From contig NZ_REFV01000010.1 in assembly GCF_003688895.1 (NCBI RefSeq), positions 62,001-126,000 on the forward strand: 64,000 nt of DNA. The letters run 5' to 3'. This DNA comes from Dokdonia sinensis (lineage in GTDB: Bacteria; Bacteroidota; Bacteroidia; Flavobacteriales; Flavobacteriaceae). The position numbers were made by a program, and so were the translations under genes. Positions 63,535 through 64,000 of this stretch are shown in pieces. Each line of letters starts with the position of its first letter. The stretch's first letter is position 1. A model generated the notes under the pieces. It did not search any database and had not been told where the DNA came from. It saw nothing but the letters and a program-made list of their open reading frames with translations.

Positions 63535-64000
63535 GATAGTTAAGTACGTTTTTCTCTATACGTTTGTTTATATTAGAAACATCTGCTTTAATAAATGGCT
63601 CACCCGTGATATTTTCATAGAGCTCTATGTATCTGTCTGAAACTGTCGTGATATATTCATCTGACATCTCAGGAACTTTTTGTCCCTCCAGGCCTTGAAA
63701 ATCATTCTGGATTAACCATTGGCGTACAAATTCTTTAGAGAGCTGTTTCTGAGGTTCTCCGGTAAGTTGTCGTTCTTGATAACCATCCATATAGAAATAA
63801 CGAGAGGAGTCTGGTGTGTGAATCTCGTCTATGAGCACAATTCTCCCATCTGAGGTTTTGCCAAATTCATATTTAGTATCCACAAGTATTAATCCTCTTT
63901 TCTTTGCGATTGCTGTACCGCGCTGAAATAGTTTTCTGGTGTAATCTTCCAGAATTAAATAGTCTGCTTCTGCTACGATTCCTTTGGCAATAATGTCTTC
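63524..64000 (-). CDS. purC: SAICAR synthase, C-terminal part
   Basis: The frame is open to the right edge, so the N-terminal half lies outside the window; 158 codons are visible. Seen are [34 protein letters not shown] and a C-terminal [20 protein letters not shown], typical of PurC (purine synthesis, ligating aspartate to CAIR). An internal ATG at 63883 is not the start. It overlaps the topoisomerase gene by 11 bp. Confidence 0.95.
   Translation of the reverse strand, partial: EDIIAKGIVAEADYLILEDYTRKLFQRGTAIAKKRGLILVDTKYEFGKTSDGRIVLIDEIHTPDSSRYFYMDGYQERQLTGEPQKQLSKEFVRQWLIQNDFQGLEGQKVPEMSDEYITTVSDRYIELYENITGEPFIKADVSNINKRIEKNVLNYLNQ

Overview
The window looks like a stretch of chromosome from a marine-type Flavobacteriaceae bacterium (Bacteroidota); Dokdonia/Krokinobacter relatives are my best guess, from memory only. 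Supporting signs are promoter boxes of the TAnnTTTG class with no Shine-Dalgarno sequences, a type IX secretion C-terminal domain on a secreted nuclease, many Bacteroidota-typical families (DUF2490, DUF2254, FAS1 lipoproteins, an S9 peptidase, a sortilin-like BNR protein, YbiT-like ABC-F), a short SRP RNA, and Lol/Lpt/Kdo genes of an LPS-bearing envelope. I see no prophage, transposase, CRISPR array, tRNA or rRNA. Both ends cut through genes: an M14 peptidase on the left and purC on the right.

Layout. 0-7 kb: M14 peptidase, small membrane proteins, an Lrp/AsnC regulator, a PAP2 phosphatase and a His/Gly-rich secreted protein. 7.2-13 kb: one tightly packed minus-strand operon rfbA-rfbC-rfbD-rfbB-kdsA-kdsD-kdsB, making dTDP-L-rhamnose and CMP-Kdo for surface glycans. 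13-17 kb: a Kbp/YgaU-like BON+LysM protein, a MoxR-like AAA ATPase with its VWA partner, and a FAS1 lipoprotein. 17-28 kb: large secreted or membrane proteins (BNR/sortilin, DUF2490, S9 peptidase, DUF2254, glycosidase-like). 28-32 kb: a histidine kinase/response regulator pair with a secreted coiled-coil protein downstream. 32-38 kb: small enzymes including a GNAT / YjdI-CDGSH / pirin cluster. 38-49 kb: secreted endonuclease I, tpx, dgkA, then ftsK-lolA-lptF/G-ribB, and the SRP RNA gene. 49-64 kb: glutaminyl cyclase, beta-helix lipoprotein, FAS1 protein, ABC-F protein, TlpA-like protein, transaldolase, SDR, Na+/alanine symporter, PagL-like hydrolase, topoisomerase IB and purC.

The most striking signal is not a gene. 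The 14-bp perfect palindrome GCTTTCGCGAAAGC occurs 16 times exactly, two more times at 13 of 14 bases, and several more times in decayed form, roughly every 3 kb, in genes and between them. It has no stop codon in any frame and reads as AFAKA, TLSRK or FRES. In several enzymes it lies over family-conserved positions without apparent lengthening, which suggests a maintained motif rather than an inserted element. Five intergenic copies are interrupted near their centre by a second hairpin-forming repeat of 20-23 bp. Two of these composites form a perfect 41-bp inverted repeat that brackets the secreted nuclease gene.
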